Notes: generated by a model from the sequence alone, not told the origin. A stretch of DNA of 64,000 nucleotides from Liquidambar formosana (GCA_039720395.1 CM077824.1:17364046-17428045), one strand, 5' to 3'. Counted from the first letter of the stretch, positions 26,901 to 39,300 are shown. Program-made: numbers and translations.

Positions 26901-28143
26901 CTCCATGATCACAGCCGTCCTTCTCTCTCTTAGCTTCTAGGTTTGTAGAAGTGGTGGCTAGGGTTTGTAGAAGTGGTGGCTAGAGAGTGGTTTAGAGAAT
27001 GGCGATGGCCAAAGAATCGTTCACATCCCATTTCCAAGTTGAAAGTGCTATATTTATAGAGGTAGTATTAGGGTTTTGGAGAAGCTAGATTAGGGTTTCT
27101 AGCTTCTCTAGTCGTTACAAGGTGGCTATAAAGTAGGTCAAACCTTCATAAGGTAACTAGGGGAATACCAAAATGGAGGGAAAAATCCGGATTTGGGAAT
27201 TAATGGGCGTACGCACAATTGAAAGGTGCGTACGTACAATCTAATTGCACGTACGTACAAATATTCGATTGTGGGCTTTTGCGGGTTGGGCTACGATTGC
27301 GATCACGTTGACTCTTCAAGGTCATTCATCAATTATTTCAAATTAGATCACCCTTCATCACTGGGCTTAAAAAGTGTGGACTTGAAATGTTTAGGCGGTA
27401 CAAAATGGGGTGTCAACAGACCTATACTTGAACCATGCCATATTATCCTCTCATTTTTTGTTTTTAATATACAAATAGATTATGACTTTTATGGTAACTC
27501 TATCTTAAGAGTTGGGGTCTCAGAGAATTAATATAGCATTACGGTATTTCATTTTTATACTGGTATAAGATTTTAAGGGTTTTTTTTCCCCCTATAAAAT
27601 TCTCTGAATTACTCAAAAAAGGAAAAAAAGAAAAAAAGAAAAAAAAAAAAAAAAAAAAAAGAACTTTTTTTAAAAAAAATGAGTGTAAGGTTAGTTTTTA
27701 TTGTCTCTGTTTTCTGTACACTGGTTTCTCATTCTTGTTGCAACTACTGATTCCAGGACAAAAGCCTCCGGGTTACACATAATTTAGGAGTTTTTGGTGG
27801 TTGTGGCCTTGTTCTTTCCATCTTCACCGGACTCTTCGGGATCAATGTGGATGGAATCCCTGGAGATGGGGGATCACCATATGCATTTGCTCTGTTCTCA
27901 GGTATCCTCTGCTTGTTAGGAGTTGTGCTAATTGCAATTGGGTTGATTTACCTTGGGTTGAAAGAACCCATCACTGAACAGCAGGCTGAAGTGAGAAAAT
28001 TAGAGCTCCAAGAGCTGGTTAGGATCTTTCAGCAGGAAGCAGAGTCTCATGCACAAGTCCGAAAAACTGTTCCTCGAACAAACCTAACCCCAACTGCTGC
28101 AGAGTTAATCCCAGATGGTGCAGATTATGTTCTCATAGGATGA
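15174..28143 (+). CDS. CorA-like (Mg2+ transporter superfamily) membrane protein with GIN motif
   Basis: Seven coding exons have consistent phases: 15174-15857, 17048-17236, 17375-17466, 18921-18980, 19107-19176, 24942-25145 and 27757-28143 (TGA). They total 1686 nt, or 561 aa. Residues 1-365 are a soluble domain with VPIGWARILELVQ and PYWERQVGPTWWCHVDAGHP. Exon 6 encodes a long charged helix. Exon 7 carries two membrane segments (about 443-460 and 477-501) joined by GLFGIN, where GIN (461-463) replaces the CorA GMN signature. A conserved soluble tail ends DYVLIG. The architecture matches the plant 'CorA-like family' typified, from memory, by Arabidopsis AT2G42950. Transport of Mg2+ or another divalent ion is inferred from the fold only. 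The 5.8-kb intron 5 and 2.6-kb intron 6 are expanded by transposons. The start is the first ATG, immediately after an acceptor; an in-frame upstream exon is not excluded. Confidence 0.9.
19546..20030 (+). repeat. Diverged tandem duplication, period about 221 bp, in intron 5
   Basis: AGACACTTGGGGCATATTTG occurs at 19561 and again at 19782, and the following 200 bases align throughout with substitutions and small indels. It is an old local duplication, non-coding. Confidence 0.8.
20940..21130 (+). pseudogene. Short LINE-like ORF2 C-terminal fragment
   Basis: A 73-codon frame contains IIWSVWDERDRIIIYDTYSS, which resembles the WxVWxERN..F region at the end of plant L1 ORF2 proteins. No poly-A or target duplication was found, so this is a weak call. 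Confidence 0.35.
21470..22170 (+). repeat. Diverged direct repeat, about 260-bp units about 400 bp apart
   Basis: Two segments (about 21490-21775 and 21920-22165) share ordered blocks: GATCAAATTAC, TAACTTTTTGTG, GCTAATTATCA/GCCAATTATCA, GAGTTTATGGAT and GGCATG..GACATG. Divergence is high. This is probably an old unclassified repeat. Confidence 0.65.
22464..23199. mobile_element. hAT-like non-autonomous element rich in CGATAT repeats
   Basis: The ends CAAAGACTTTAATATCGA and (inverted) CATGGACTTAAAAATCGA form imperfect terminal inverted repeats starting with CA. They are flanked by the perfect 8-bp duplication TTTACAAT (22456-22463 and 23200-23207), the size expected for hAT. Both subterminal regions (22475-22570 and 22960-23190) are packed with CGATAT/ATATCG units in both orientations. 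The 736-bp element has no coding potential and lies in intron 5 of the CorA-like gene. Confidence 0.75.
23933..23974. repeat. (GA)n microsatellite in intron 5
   Basis: About 21 uninterrupted GA units. They create long Ser-Leu or Arg-Glu reading frames that are artefacts. Confidence 0.95.
25541..27418 (+). mobile_element. Solo LTR (Ty3/gypsy Tat-like group), 1878 bp, in intron 6 of the CorA-like gene
   Basis: It starts TGTGAGTGCCGTG and ends GGGGTGTCAACA, flanked by the perfect 5-bp duplication GACCT (25536-25540, 27419-27423). The 5' third has the conserved module GTCGCCACCC, TTCAGAGCTAGGGTAC and GGGAAGGTGTTAGGCACCC, shared with the other solo LTRs here. The middle is A-rich. CGTACG-palindrome clusters occur near 26308-26360 and 27205-27258. 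No internal region is present, so it arose by LTR-LTR recombination. Orientation is the same as the gene. Confidence 0.93.
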
Positions 28144-29600
28144 AAACAGCACATGAAGTAAGTTACAAAATTTTGTAGCAGTAACCACTTTTGGTTTGGT
28201 AGTTTATAATTTAAAAATAGAGGGCTCTAAGGTGTCGGTATAATTTATATGGAATTACAAGAGTGCTAGAAAGTTGCTTTGAAGGTAATTACATTATTCA
28301 TGAGATAAAACTGCTCCTCTTTTTGTAGCTGTTTAGTTTTAATTTTTGGGATATAATAAGAAAGGAATTGACTGTTGGCTACAGAAACAGGAACATTAGT
28401 ATGCAGGAATGGATTCTCTGCAAAATAAGATGTGAATACTAGATTAAGCCAGTTGTCAGCACTCTGGTATGTTTATTTGAAAATCTGGGACCTATATGAT
28501 GGGTCCCATTTTAGAGAGATTGTATGAAAGAACATCATTGGACTGCACAACTATTAAAAAATGGATGCACTTTTGATGGTCTCAGTTTTCGCTTGTACCA
28601 ACAGTTTTGTTCCGAATTTTCCATCAACCCATATATTAGGCCTATCATGGATCAGATTATGATTCATATCCAACCTGATTGAGTGGAACCATAGCAGTTT
28701 GAATTTATATATGCCATGATTGGTTTTGTTTAAGTGCATGCTCATAATCCCATAAATTTTGTTGCCTTCTAATAGATGTCCATATATCGTACAGTTTATC
28801 TTTACTTACGGTGGCATCCAATTATAGATGCAAGTGATAAGTATGATTGGCAAATTGGGTTTTGCTGGAGTTGAAATCGAGGAGAGAACTGTGATAATCT
28901 ATTCTCCATCTCTTACTTTTCGAAAAAAGAGAGTTCACCAGAGGTTGTGGTTGTTTGGGTCAAATCTCGTGTTAGCAAAGAGTTTTGAGTTTAGGCGGCA
29001 ATCGCAGACAAAATGGCGGGGACAATGATGTGGTGTTTAAGGCCCATGACATAGTTGACGACTTGGTCCATTTCTTACCAGAGGAAAATGTCTCCGGCAG
29101 CAGGAAGAGAGATGAGAAGGTGTTTCAGGAGGGAAAAGAGGGGAAAAAGAAGGGGCAAAATAATCCATCTACTTTTTTTTTATTAATTTGGTTGCTGTGG
29201 AAGGAGTGTTTATTACTGTGGCAATATCGCCACCCTATATGATATTGATTGATGTAGTAAAATTCGAAAATCTTGGTCAAATTCAGATTCGAATTGTGCC
29301 CTACCATTCGGTGCTTTGGTGAACAAATACACCTTATTTTGGTGTCTGTCAGTACATACCCTGTGACAAAGTTTATGCATGCTTTTGTTTACACTGCTTA
29401 AGACATTTATCTTCACTGTTGGCTTCATTGGTATTTGCAGAAATTTCGAGTTTGATAAAAATAGTGTTAATGCAGCAACCTCGTAGTGCAATTTTTGGGT
29501 GTAGAATTTGGGTATTGTACGGTGTCTGGAAGGCAATTTTCTTTGAATAAACTCTGCATCCCAGTGAGAGCCAATATAAAATGAAATTGTCATAATATTT
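28144..29600. other. 3' flank of the CorA-like gene
   Basis: Probable 3' UTR followed by intergenic DNA. A frame at 28985-29242 has fairly good codon quality at its start (MSLGGNRRQNGGDNDVVFKA) but runs into low-complexity Lys/Gly and resembles nothing I know. It may be a 3'-UTR exon or chance. Confidence 0.35.
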
Positions 29601-30969
29601 TTTTGTTTCATAATCTCATTTTATTCACTTCTCATTATCTCACTTGTAACATCACATGACTGTGTCACAGTTATATCGAAAACTCACTCATTTATTAAAT
29701 GAAAGTCCTTACTTTTCCCCAAAAATTTTTTTTTTGAAGTGCTCATTGTTCTTAAAATTCGCTCATAATTACAGGGTTCGGGTGGGGCATTTCGTCTGTC
29801 GTCCAAGTTGCCACACACCACGGGGTGACAAAAGAGGTTGGTTTCGATGCTAAATTTACCATGTTGCGTGCGCCACATGTGTCACTATTTGTGGGCCCCT
29901 GACTTGCCTAAATGCACTTTTGGATGTTTCCTGAACCGAAAACGACATAACTAGTAACTACCATATGCCCACGTCACACTCCATGGGTCAAACCTACCAT
30001 TTCATTGCCTAAAATTGTTATTTTCATTTTTCTCTCAAAAAAAATAAAAGAAAAAAAGGGCCTAACATTTCCGTACGGTTCAGTCTGGGGCTAGCCTTTT
30101 CCGATCACTGAGACTCCATGCATGAGAATTTTGCATTGATCACTTCAAGATCCTTTATTAGACCCCAACTGCAAATTACCTTTTTTTCTTTCTGATTTCC
30201 GTTCTTCCCTTTCTTTTTCTTTTTTTTTTTTTTTTTTTGACATTTCTGATATCAAGGAAACCCACTTCCTAGTCCACAATATATGCCAGGAATAAAGCAT
30301 TTTTTTTATTGTTAATGTTGTTTTTTAAATGAGGACCAGAGCCCAACAACTAGCTTACAAAGCAACTTTGCTGGTCAGCAAGGCCCCAACAATGTCACCT
30401 CTCAGGGAGTATAGCAGCTCAAAAGAGGTGTTGATGATGGATGTCCTCCAGTAGCTATCTATATATTCTAATAGATCCCTACATAGTACATACATATCAC
30501 TTCCCATAACAGCCAGGCAAGCAAGAAATAGGGCACCGACCCCATGACCCCAAGATTACATACATGTCACTTCCCGTAACAGCCAGGCAAGCAAGAAATA
30601 GGGCACCCATCCCATGACCCCAAGATTTTTTCCCCTCTTTCCTCGTTCCTACCCTCGTGGAGATTTTGGGTCCACAGTTGCTGGGAAATCTCCCAAGATA
30701 TTTGGCAATGAAAAAGATTAAAATATAGTGGCAGTGTCTAGCAGTATTATTTATTTTTTGGGTGGGTTTTGAGGGGTTGGGAGGAGTGGGGGTTGTGTCA
30801 CCCCTTTTGACTCTTGGATGAGCAACCCATCTAAACCAAACATTTCTTCTTCTCTGGATTGACTTGTAGTTGGTCATTACATTTTTTTATTTTATTTTAA
30901 AATTCAGAAAAACAGAAAAACTATCTAGAAGGCAGCCTGCAATCTGATCCAATATCATGCAGATTCACC
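29601..30969. promoter_or_regulatory. Upstream region of the TPK gene
   Basis: AT- and T-rich sequence with no ORF I trust. It contains a 70-bp tandem duplication and a T-rich tract at about 30215-30238. No TATA box is placed with confidence. The leader just before the ATG reads GATTCACCATGG, a strong plant start context. Confidence 0.4.
30487..30626 (+). repeat. 70-bp tandem duplication about 350 bp upstream of TPK
   Basis: Copies 30487-30556 and 30557-30626 share CACTTCCC.TAACAGCCAGG, then GCAAGCAAGAAATAGGGCACC and CCATGACCCCAAGAT, with only a few differences. Any effect on transcription is unknown. Confidence 0.92.
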
Positions 30970-33900
30970 ATGGATGAAGAAGCTCTTCTCTCCAAGACCA
31001 TAATAACAGAAGAGCCCAACAGACCTGCAATTAGGAGAGAATTTCCCTCTGGTTACCTTGACCTCAGCCCCTCTTGGCGCCGCCAGTCAACCGCCCACCT
31101 AATCACCACCGACGCCATAATTCCCATCATCACAACACCCAATTCTTCTTCACTTGCAAACATCTTAGCCGACATAAACAACAAGAGGAGGCTCACTCGC
31201 CGTTCACACTCTGCCCCTTCTGTATTCACCTATTCAAAAGAAGCTTTCCATGATTCCTTGGATCCCAGACCCGCCCCTAAATCGACCCCTCTCATCGTCC
31301 GCCAAGCCTTCATTGGTGTAGTTTTGTATGTAATGGCAGGAATCGCAATATACTTGATAAAGTCCGGGAGTTTCAAGGGTGAGGCCACGTTTAAGCCAGT
31401 AGATGCCTTGTACTTCAGTGTGGTCACTCTTTGCACTATCGGCTATGGTGATATTGTTCCAGACACCACATTCACCAAGCTATACACTTGTATCTTCATC
31501 TTAGTCGGTTTTGGGTTCATCGATATCTTGCTCAATGGTTTGGTCACTTACGTTCTCGATAGGCAAGAGGCAGTCTTGTTGAGCACATTGGATGCGAATC
31601 GATTCAATGCAATGTTTCGTACATATATGGTTGATACAGAGAAGGGAAGGATGAGGATAAGAATGAAAGTCGCCCTGGCCTTGGCAGTTGTGATCGTTTG
31701 TATTGCCGTAGGGACAGTTGTGGCGCATTTTCTAGAGGAGATGAGTTGGGTTGATAGTCTATATCTGTCTGTAACCTCAGTGACAACCGTAGGTTATGGG
31801 GATTATGCTTTCTCAACAATACAGGGGAGGTGTTTTGCAATTGTTTGGCTACTAGGTTAGCACATTTGCTGTTGCTAGGGCCTTTCTGTACCTGACTGAG
31901 CTGAGGATTGACAAGAGGAATCGAACTATTGCAAAATGGGTTCTTCAGAGGAAGATGACCCTAGGGGATCTAGTGGCAGCCGACCTCGACAATGATGGAT
32001 CCATCAGGTATGGTATTCATGATATTTTTTTACATATAGTCAGTCTGTAACATTTTTACTTGGATTTGAAGAACCTTAGGCAAGTTTTGTTTTTCTTCAA
32101 TCCCTACAAATATACATAGTTCCACTTGATAGTTTAGATCTAGCTAGTTAAATAGAAGTCACATACAATTTGTGGGGTGGGACGGAAAAAAATTGTAAAA
32201 ACAAGAGGAAATGCTCTAACCAAAAACCCCCATTAAAAAAAAAAAAAAAAAAAAATGAGGATGCAAAAATCTAGTCATAAAGCAAAAACACAATGGGAAA
32301 GGTGGACTAATTGTTCTATTAAGTTTATTTTAACATTAAAAGAATGATTGATTGGAGGACTAAAAGATACTTTATTGGTACTATACTGATATTTCAAGAG
32401 AAGTATATAGAAGTGTGGGTAGGAATCTGTTTAGCTTGGCAGACTAGATTTTGTAATAGAACTGCAGAGCAGCAGACATGCTACATGTTGGCAAATGTCA
32501 TTCTCTGTAACATAAAATGGATAGAAGTGTGGGTAGGAATCTATAGTTACTAATTTTATAACTTACAAATGAAATGATTTGTTCATGTTCAAGATGAGGT
32601 TCCTTGGAGTATGTCAACTTCACAAATGAAGAAACTAGAATTGTGGAAGAATAATGAAACCTAGCATTTCTAAAACAAACTAAATTCATGAATCACAACT
32701 TCATCCACTTCAAGAATTAAAATGGGATGATATTAATAGATGGCCCTGAGATCCTCAGTGCCCATCTTTGGCACCTATCTTTAATCATAAATGATTTCTG
32801 TAGACATGGTTGTGGTGTTTAACTGTGAGACAATGCAGATTTATGTCAATGCAAATACTTTTCTTGGTAGATTTTTGAGATCAAATCATCAAATCCATGT
32901 GGATCAGCCAAAAATGTAGAAAATATGATGCAAAGAAAACTGTCAGCTAGACCTGATTTCAATAGAAATTGTATACTTGTACGACCTCTCCTCTTGGTAG
33001 CTGCTTAATTCATCGAATTCAGCAATGGGAGATCAAGAGAGTTGAGTAGAACCGGGTATTTGCAAGCTAAATAAGTTGGTACCTTGAAACAGTCTTCAAG
33101 TCAATAACACTAGTTCAAGGTGCATTTTTTCGGTGTATATTGGTAGGTTGATCACATTCCTATTCCTTCAATAATAATGTTTGAATCAACAAGTCAAGGA
33201 CCCAGACCAGAGAAGAATCTGGGATCAAGGACTTCAGAATTTGCCAAAAGAGAAAAATATTTGAGAGCATGCAAGTTCCCAAGGATAAGATGATGGATAA
33301 GGTATCCTTGACTCCAGAAAAGATCTCGAGTGTTCCATTTTTGAGATTATAATCTATGAACTGTGAGCTTTCTGAGTCAGTTTAGGAGAAAATAACTGAT
33401 GTTCTAAACTAGGATTCGGCCTATTTTAGTCCTAGGTCAGGGGATGTGATACTCAGCTTTTCATGAAGCATCGCATTTATTGTCAGGATTTGTTGTCAGG
33501 ATCTTCTTATTGCATCTCTGCAAGAAGGATTCAATTTTCTAGGGTACTATAGGTTTCAATACCTCCTTTCAAAGCCCATTTCAAATTTTCCAAAGTGCCT
33601 ATACTTTGGAAGTGTCATGCCTGTCTGTCATCAGTTCATGGGAAACTGACTGAGAATTGGAGAACAGCTTCTGCTGTCTTGATAATACCATGGGAAACTA
33701 TGTAGTTTAAGAAGAAAAATGGGAGATGGGATGAGAAATTGAAGCGAGAATTACTGAATTCACAAGCCAATAGGGCAGCTGAATATTTTGCGAAAAAGTC
33801 ATTGTAGAATTCATTATTCATCGTTATTGTTGGGAGCATAGTTTTCCTAATACATCGTGGCAGATATTCTTGGAAGATTGTTATGGTCTTGCCTTCCCCA

Positions 33901-34808
33901 CTCTTTTAATTTTAATTCAATGGAATTTTATTTCCATATCAAAAACATAAAAAAAAAAATAAAGAAAAAAGAAATGGAATCAAGAAGCATGACCCACACA
34001 AAATATGGGAAACTTGATTCGGGGAATCAGTTTGGTGAGAATTGGGTTGGGAAAGCTGATGATAAAATTTATTAGAAACATGTATGAAGCAGTGAAAGAA
34101 TGAACGATTAGTCCCAGCACCTTGGTTAAAAAACCCCCTGGTTATTGGTTCCCTCCCCCTGTGAACAGTGATTAGTCCCTAGTTGAAAGCTTTGGGGAAA
34201 CACTGGGTCTTGACCAAAAAAGAAAAAAAAAAAAGAAAAGGAAAGAATGAATGACAAATCTAAATACAAAGGGGTTTTCATGCATGCTTCGCATCAATAT
34301 TGGAAATGGATTTCTCCTGGAAGTGATTTCCCTTTTTGGGAAAATAGTTTCCAGTAATTGTGGTCTGGACAGTTTAAAATTATCCCAATCTATTCTCTGG
34401 ATGTCAATCAGATTGGCCTTCAAATCTAAATTTCTGTATCATCTACTGTAAAATGGCATTCTACAAAAGTGAACAACTTCCTAACACTCAAATTTTTTTC
34501 TCTAGTTTTGCAGATGTTCTTACCATGTGATCTCTTATCCATTGATTTGCAAGTTCTCTTTCTTCTTCAATCTGCTTTTCAAGTTCCTTCATTTTCTCAG
34601 TACTTATTTTAAATTAAAGCATCCTTGTTTTCAATTGATCTTCTATGGTTGCAGTAAATCCGAATATATTATATACAAGCTCAAGGAGATGGGAAAGATA
34701 GCAGAAAAAGACATTCATCTGATCTGCAACCAATTTGATAACTTAGACAACAGCAATTGTGGAAAAATTACTATGGCCGATCTCATGGAAAATGATGATT
34801 CAGCCTAA
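30970..34808 (+). CDS. TPK: Two-pore K+ channel (TPK/KCO family) with EF-hands; frame broken by one extra base
   Basis: Two exons: 30970-32007 and 34655-34808 (TAA). The N-terminus has RSHSAP (residues 78-83), a mode-1 14-3-3 site typical of vacuolar TPKs. Then come TM1 (about 112-130), the first filter TIGYGD (ending 161), TM2, TM3 (about 232-254) and the second filter TVGYGD (ending 278). After IVWLL, one extra G at 31855-31856 puts TAG at 31858 in frame, giving 296 aa. Without it, the frame runs through TM4 into AFLYLTELRIDKRNR. It then crosses the intron into EF-hand loop DLDNDGSISKSE and a second, weaker EF-hand (LDNSNCGKITMADL), for about 396 aa as in the family. Family role: K+-selective, Ca2+- and 14-3-3-regulated tonoplast or plastid channel. 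As read, the product lacks TM4 and both EF-hands, so it is either a recent pseudogene or allele, or a base error. Confidence 0.9.
32008..34654 (+). other. Single 2.6-kb intron of the TPK gene
   Basis: The donor AG/GTATGG follows EF-hand codons and the acceptor is TTGCAG. A single intron inside the first EF-hand coding region fits the TPK family. It holds a poly-A run (about 32235-32254) and a 21-base direct repeat (AGAAGTGTGGGTAGGAATCT at about 32410 and 32523), but no bounded transposon. Confidence 0.75.
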
Positions 34809-36343
34809 GGTTTTCCTATTGGAATGAAATACAGATACGCTAACCAGATCTTGCATTGGAGATAGCCTCAGCTTGAACCTCGAGGCATTGTACACAAGTA
34901 GAAGGCACGAGAAGAGCAAATCATTGATTAAATTTGCATAGAAGGAACCAGATGGTACCAGATCCATGGTTTCATATTTTTTCAGAAGCAGAAAACTGGT
35001 CTGACAATTTTTTTTTTATCACTCAATTGAAGAAAGAAACAGCAGAAGAGGAAGGTCCCTCATCAGCCATAAAAACTGGAGGCAGCTGGGAATCTCCCCC
35101 GACCTATTATGAGAATTGGAATCGTTCTTTTCCAACTACTTAGAAATAATAATGGGGATCCTTGGTAATCTCATTTTTGCTATTATTCATCATTTGTCTG
35201 TTTACCGAAAAATTCTACTCTGTTTACCGAAAAGTTGTGCTTCCAGCCATCTGGTTGTAAAGGATGTATATAATATGTATGTAAAAGTGCTCCAATGTTT
35301 ATTGATCTATGGAAAGAAAGAGGTACTAGTAAGAGTTCAATAACTTGTACTGTCCCAGCATCTTTGTGTATTCGACTGAACATTCTTGTTGCACACAATT
35401 TGTGTTATGACTTATCTACAGGATATATTAGAAAGAAAGATCTATTTTATTTCCAGGATTTATTTATTGAAATAGAAACACAACATACTTTAAATGCATC
35501 AGAAGTATGAGAATGTAAGTACAACTCCCTTGACATATTTCTACAATTTTGTTGAAAAAAACAAAAAGGTTTACATCACTGACATGGTAGCAATCCTCCA
35601 GTGAAAAATCAGCCGCCAAGTCCACAGTGCCAACAGTTCATGTCACATCCAGGCAGCTTCATGTTGAGATTTTCTCACAAATAATGTCCCCACTACTGTT
35701 CAATGACTGCATATTAAAGCATGTAGAAGTCATGATGGATGATAAATATATACATAATGGGAATGCAAGAAAAATTCAATCAAGTGTGAATTGAAAAAAA
35801 ACAACACGTGCCATCTGTGGTTGTGCTTTCATCTTGATATTGATTCTGGACAAAATCCTCACTGTCAATTACCTTCATGCAAGATTGCAAGAAAGTGGAC
35901 TTCTAATTGTTATGTGATGTGTAAGAGTGACTCTGGATCTGTCATCAGCTTTGAACTATTGCTCCTTCACATACGGCATTAGTGTACACGTTCTCCCTCT
36001 CAAGTTTTGGCTATATCTTGAATTGTACTTGATACGGTTCTAAATCTTTCTCCCCCTTGTTTTGATAGTAATCATTACAATCATTTTCATCTTTCCTTTC
36101 CTTTTCTATTTTAATATAATCATCCTAGGGAGTGTTCCAATGTTTCGGGAGAGAATAATTACCTCTTACAAAAAAAAATTTGCTACATATGTCATCAATA
36201 GACTCAGTCCTCATCTGCTGGGGTAAATCTGGATACATTAAAAAGAAGCTCTATCTGATCTCTGCTTTTTACCGTATGAAGCTTGCAATTCTACAAATTT
36301 ATAATTCCCAGACATTCAACAATTAGCAAACAGCATATTCTCT
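34809..36343. other. 3' flanks of the convergent TPK and coiled-coil genes
   Basis: The two genes converge here. The stretch holds the TPK 3' UTR (from 34809) and presumably the 3' UTR of the minus-strand gene. Short ORFs are present but none is convincing. Confidence 0.5.
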
Positions 36344-39300
36344 CTATGCAAGGATCATTACTTTCGGAATGCTGAAAAGGGGAAAATGGGAAAATCAATA
36401 AGTTTTAAAATAATTGATAGACATACCTTCCCCTAATGTCACGGATGCTCTGAAGAATTTCCTCTATTAGCAGCAACTTTGAATTTATTGACTTCTCCTC
36501 ACTTTCCAGTACCAAGGTTGAGAGCCTTAAAACAGTGACAAGTTCTGCCTCAATATTGTCGAGCTGTTGATCTAGATGTTCCAAGAAATCCTTGAAAGAA
36601 GATATTCCCCTCAGACTGCTGATCATGTCATCTTCATTCCAAATGCTCCCACTCACAGGTTTTCCCAGACTTTCCAGCTCACTATCTGCAGGTAAGTTCG
36701 CTTGACTCTCAGCACAAAAATGGATTTTTTTATCCTCGCTGAATTTCAGGGCATTAGCGTCGAAGTCTTTGTTTTCATTCAGATGTTCTAAAACTTCCTC
36801 CTTTGGAGATACAATCCGAACTGGACCAGAAGCATCCTCTTTTCCAACTTCAAGATCCAGAGCAACATTCCCAATTAGCTGAGTTTCCTTTATAGATATT
36901 GCCTGAAACCATATGAGGAAGTGGCCATTTGGGGCCATAGAGAGAAGAGACACTTCCATTAAATATATGGGGATAGTATCTCTTCTGTTGGGAATTATGT
37001 CTCTACATGCAAGCTACACTGTACAGATTTATTTCATTCTTTGTAGGAGTATCAAAGTTCTGAGAGCCTTCTTGCATGAAGTCAACATAGTATGGAAGAT
37101 TCCTATGGAACTTTGAGTAAACATGATTTCTTGCTCCCCTCTTTGTTTAAACTTTAACATGCATGGTGAGAATATATACAATATTACAATAGAAAGCAAT
37201 GCTCGAAACATATCCCATACCCATACCAATAACATGTCATGTCCAGCACAGGTACTTACATTATGAAGTTTCTTATAACATAGCACAAAACAACATTGAC
37301 CGTTTGACACACAAATATGGATATATTAGAAGGGGGAATTACAGATTGGTCCGGCTATGGGAAAATAATTACAGTTCAATACAAATTACTACTAACTTCC
37401 TAGTAAATGACTACTAACTTAACTAAGAATGACTACTAATTGTAATATTTGCCCATAGCCAGACCAATCTGTAATTTCCCCTACTTATAATAGAATCAGT
37501 CTAATATACAATTATAACATATTATTTATCTTTTATGTGTGAAAAAAAAAATCAATGAAGATGGTAAATCTTTAATCCCATGCTCAAGAATTAGTGACAT
37601 ACAAAGTAAAAGCGCAATTGTCTAGTAGCCAAGAACTAAAAATAATAATAATCTTCATTATGTGAGCTCTTTGGACCTTAGACCTTAGACTCAACTTTTT
37701 TTCTCGGTCATCTCCATAAAGTACCTTGAAATACAGCAGGATATGCCTTTGATCCCTCAGCTAATTATTTGCAATAGTTGAATCACTTGTCCCCTCCAGA
37801 GGAGCCATAAAATTATCTTTGAATACAGCCTCATTTGATTCAATATCAATGTTTGGATTGGGACATTAATTTCTTCAATGTCAAAAGGTACCATGATGGC
37901 AGAACAAGAGGAGCCTCAGAGTATCACTGTTATCTAAAGCTTAATCCATTTCCTATTTTGAGGCTTCCAAGAACGACTAGCTGAACTTAAAACTTCACCA
38001 TTATAAGCGATATTCTTCCATTTCATGAAGATAAAAAAAACCCAATGTTATATTCAGAAATTCCCTTGACACCTGTGACTTGCCCTTTGTTACATATATA
38101 TTTAAAACTGAGTTAAGTAACCATGTCAAACATGCTGTGATGGACAGTTCACTGTATCCTAGGTTATAGAGATGAGTGCTGGATAGTTTGACAGGTCATC
38201 CATGTCCCCTAGTCCAAACTCCTAAAGTATGGGGGATAGGTGGCTCTGGCACCTAGACAAACACAAGCCCCCCACATGCTTTACTGAGTCCATGTAAAAT
38301 AGGATTTGCCTCAAAAAAATAAGTCTCAATTTGCACACTTCTAAATTTTCAAAAATCTACCAAAGAGTGCAGAGAGGACTGCAAAATTCTAAAGGTAGAA
38401 TATTGTTGGGAGAAACCAACCCAAAGTCCCAAGCTATTAGGTGGAGCTGTGGAGGGCCCAAAGAGGTATATCAAGCCATATCAAACCCAATATTTGGACG
38501 ATGTGGAATGCAGGACATCCCAACACTCCCCTCATGTGCAAGCCCAATAGGACAAGAATAGGCCTGTCACGTGGATAACAAAGAAGGGCTCATGAATGGG
38601 ACGCAAGAACAATATGCTCTGAAATTGTCAAAAAGTTTTAATAAGGCCTGAAGTCAGTTGAAAGATCCAGAGTAATACAGGACCTTTCACTAAATTAATG
38701 CTATAAGGTAGGGTTAGAGTTTGCCATAGATTCTTTAACAGGTGATGGAGAATTGGTGGAACGGGATTTAAGACGTAGAATTAAACCTTTGAAGGGATGT
38801 TTGGATGGTTTGATATGAAAATATTTAAAACCCCAAAACAGTGAGCAAGGAAAAATTCAGAGAAAAGAAGAACAGCAAGAAAAGAATAATAATAATAATA
38901 ATGTATAGAATAAGAAGTATGATAAGCGAGAGAAGGAAGAGATCAAGGCACCACATCCTCCCAAGTCCCAACAATGTTTCTAAAATTGTAAAGTATCTTT
39001 CCAATATTCATTCTACATTTTCACTCTTTAAATAGACTAAAACCATACTAAGAAAAAACTCTAGCCCTTAAATAAAACAAACCCAAACCATACATTATAA
39101 ACCTGATTAAAAGAACTTCAAAAGACCAAAATATCCCTAAATTTTCATTGCTATAGTAGCATGAACAATGCCACACTACAGTAATGTGAACAGTAAATTC
39201 CTAAATAATAACTGAAACTAGAAGTATGCCCAAATTTGGAATATAAAAATTCCAATATAATGAATATCCCAATGAAACTCAATTTGACACTTCCTTGTAA

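Noticed and set aside
28985..29242. 85-codon frame downstream of the CorA-like stop
   Set aside because: The start looks gene-like but no homology, splice partner or full-length fold is evident; kept as a note on the 3' flank only.
31856..31878. GT..AG pair around the TPK frameshift that could mimic a 23-nt intron
   Set aside because: Plant introns are not that short, and its removal would delete conserved TM4 residues; a one-base insertion explains the data better.
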